From NCBI GenBank assembly GCA_030266465.1, contig JAJDIA010000004.1, positions 1 to 48,851 of the forward strand: a DNA stretch of 48,851 nucleotides. The letters are read 5' to 3'. Below, piece after piece: positions 48,435 through 48,851 of the stretch. The stretch comes from Parabacteroides sp. OttesenSCG-928-G21. GTDB taxonomy: Bacteria > Bacteroidota > Bacteroidia > Bacteroidales > Tannerellaceae. Position 1 is the stretch's first letter. Each line of letters begins with the position of its first letter. Position numbers and translations under genes: made by a program. The notes beneath the pieces were generated by a model. That model made no database searches and was not told the DNA's origin. It saw only the letters and a program-made list of their open reading frames with translations.

Positions 48435-48851
48435 TCAATGGCATCCCCCGCATCCCCCATTCTTCTGGGCACCGTCGCAACCATCATCGCAACCGCCGCC
48501 ACAATCACCACAACTGCATCCTCCGGCAGGAGCGGTAAGTGCAGCAATTTCTTCCGCAGTAGCTTCGTGAACATCCAGTACCCGTCCGGTGAAATGAAGT
48601 GTTTCGCCGGCTAACGGATGGTTGAAGTCCATAATAACCACATCTTCGCGTATCTCTTCCACGGAACCCTGCAGGCGGTTACCACTGGCATCCATCATCG
48701 GTACGATATTCCCTACCTGTATCATTTCCGCGTCGAATTTGCCGTCTACTTCGAATATATTTTTAGGTAACTCCACTACGCTATCTTCCTGAAATTCACC
48801 ATAAGCATCTTCCGGTTTCAACGAGAAACTGAACGCCGCTCCCTTTTCCAG
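48435..48851 (-). CDS. SlyD-like FKBP-type peptidyl-prolyl isomerase, 5' truncated by window edge
   Basis: PEDAYGEFQEDSVVELPKNIF, VIMDFNHPLAGETLHFTGRVLDV; Cys/Gly-rich C-terminus. Confidence 0.92.
   Translation of the reverse strand: MEKGAAFSFSLKPEDAYGEFQEDSVVELPKNIFEVDGKFDAEMIQVGNIVPMMDASGNRLQGSVEEIREDVVIMDFNHPLAGETLHFTGRVLDVHEATAEEIAALTAPAGGCSCGDCGGGCDDGCDGAQKNGGCGGCH

Noticed and set aside
48417-48437. Hairpin GATTCGCAttacaTGCGAATC at the slyD stop as a distinct regulatory RNA
   Set aside because: Short 8-bp stem, most simply a weak terminator; no U-tract or conservation evidence available.

Overview
This is a 48.9 kb chromosomal segment of a Bacteroidales bacterium. Parabacteroides-like is a guess from protein content, not established. 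Most of it is housekeeping or common accessory genes: partial pheT, a YebC-type regulator, a Sus-type glycan locus (SusC/SusD/SusE-like, periplasmic SusA-like amylase, TPR/HTH regulator), meaB, two DUF1573 paralogs, a MATE exporter, an O-acetylhomoserine sulfhydrylase, a divergent EF-G paralog, hemW, a zeta-toxin-like kinase with a small partner ORF, an S46 peptidase, CYTH and Smr proteins, queA, a PorE-like OmpA protein, a PagL-like protein, galM, thyA, folA, an alpha-2-macroglobulin-like protein, aroC and a partial SlyD-like FKBP. The strongest unexplained signal is three intergenic arrays (about 25.4, 32.2 and 40.1 kb). Each has exactly four ~18-bp (imperfect) palindromes at an exact 22-bp period. 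They share the half-site GGGTnTAAA or the related GGGnGTAT, and two of the three are flanked by GCTGATGAAA/TTTCATCAGC boxes. Other notable signals are an orphan double-glycine leader, Cys-rich RiPP-like precursor with a long hairpin before a 6-bladed propeller lipoprotein, a REPIN-like inverted repeat at 48.1-48.35 kb, and a ~124-bp MITE-like element abutting the yebC stop codon. No tRNA, rRNA, CRISPR or transposase was recognised. All calls come from reading the sequence; no database search was run.
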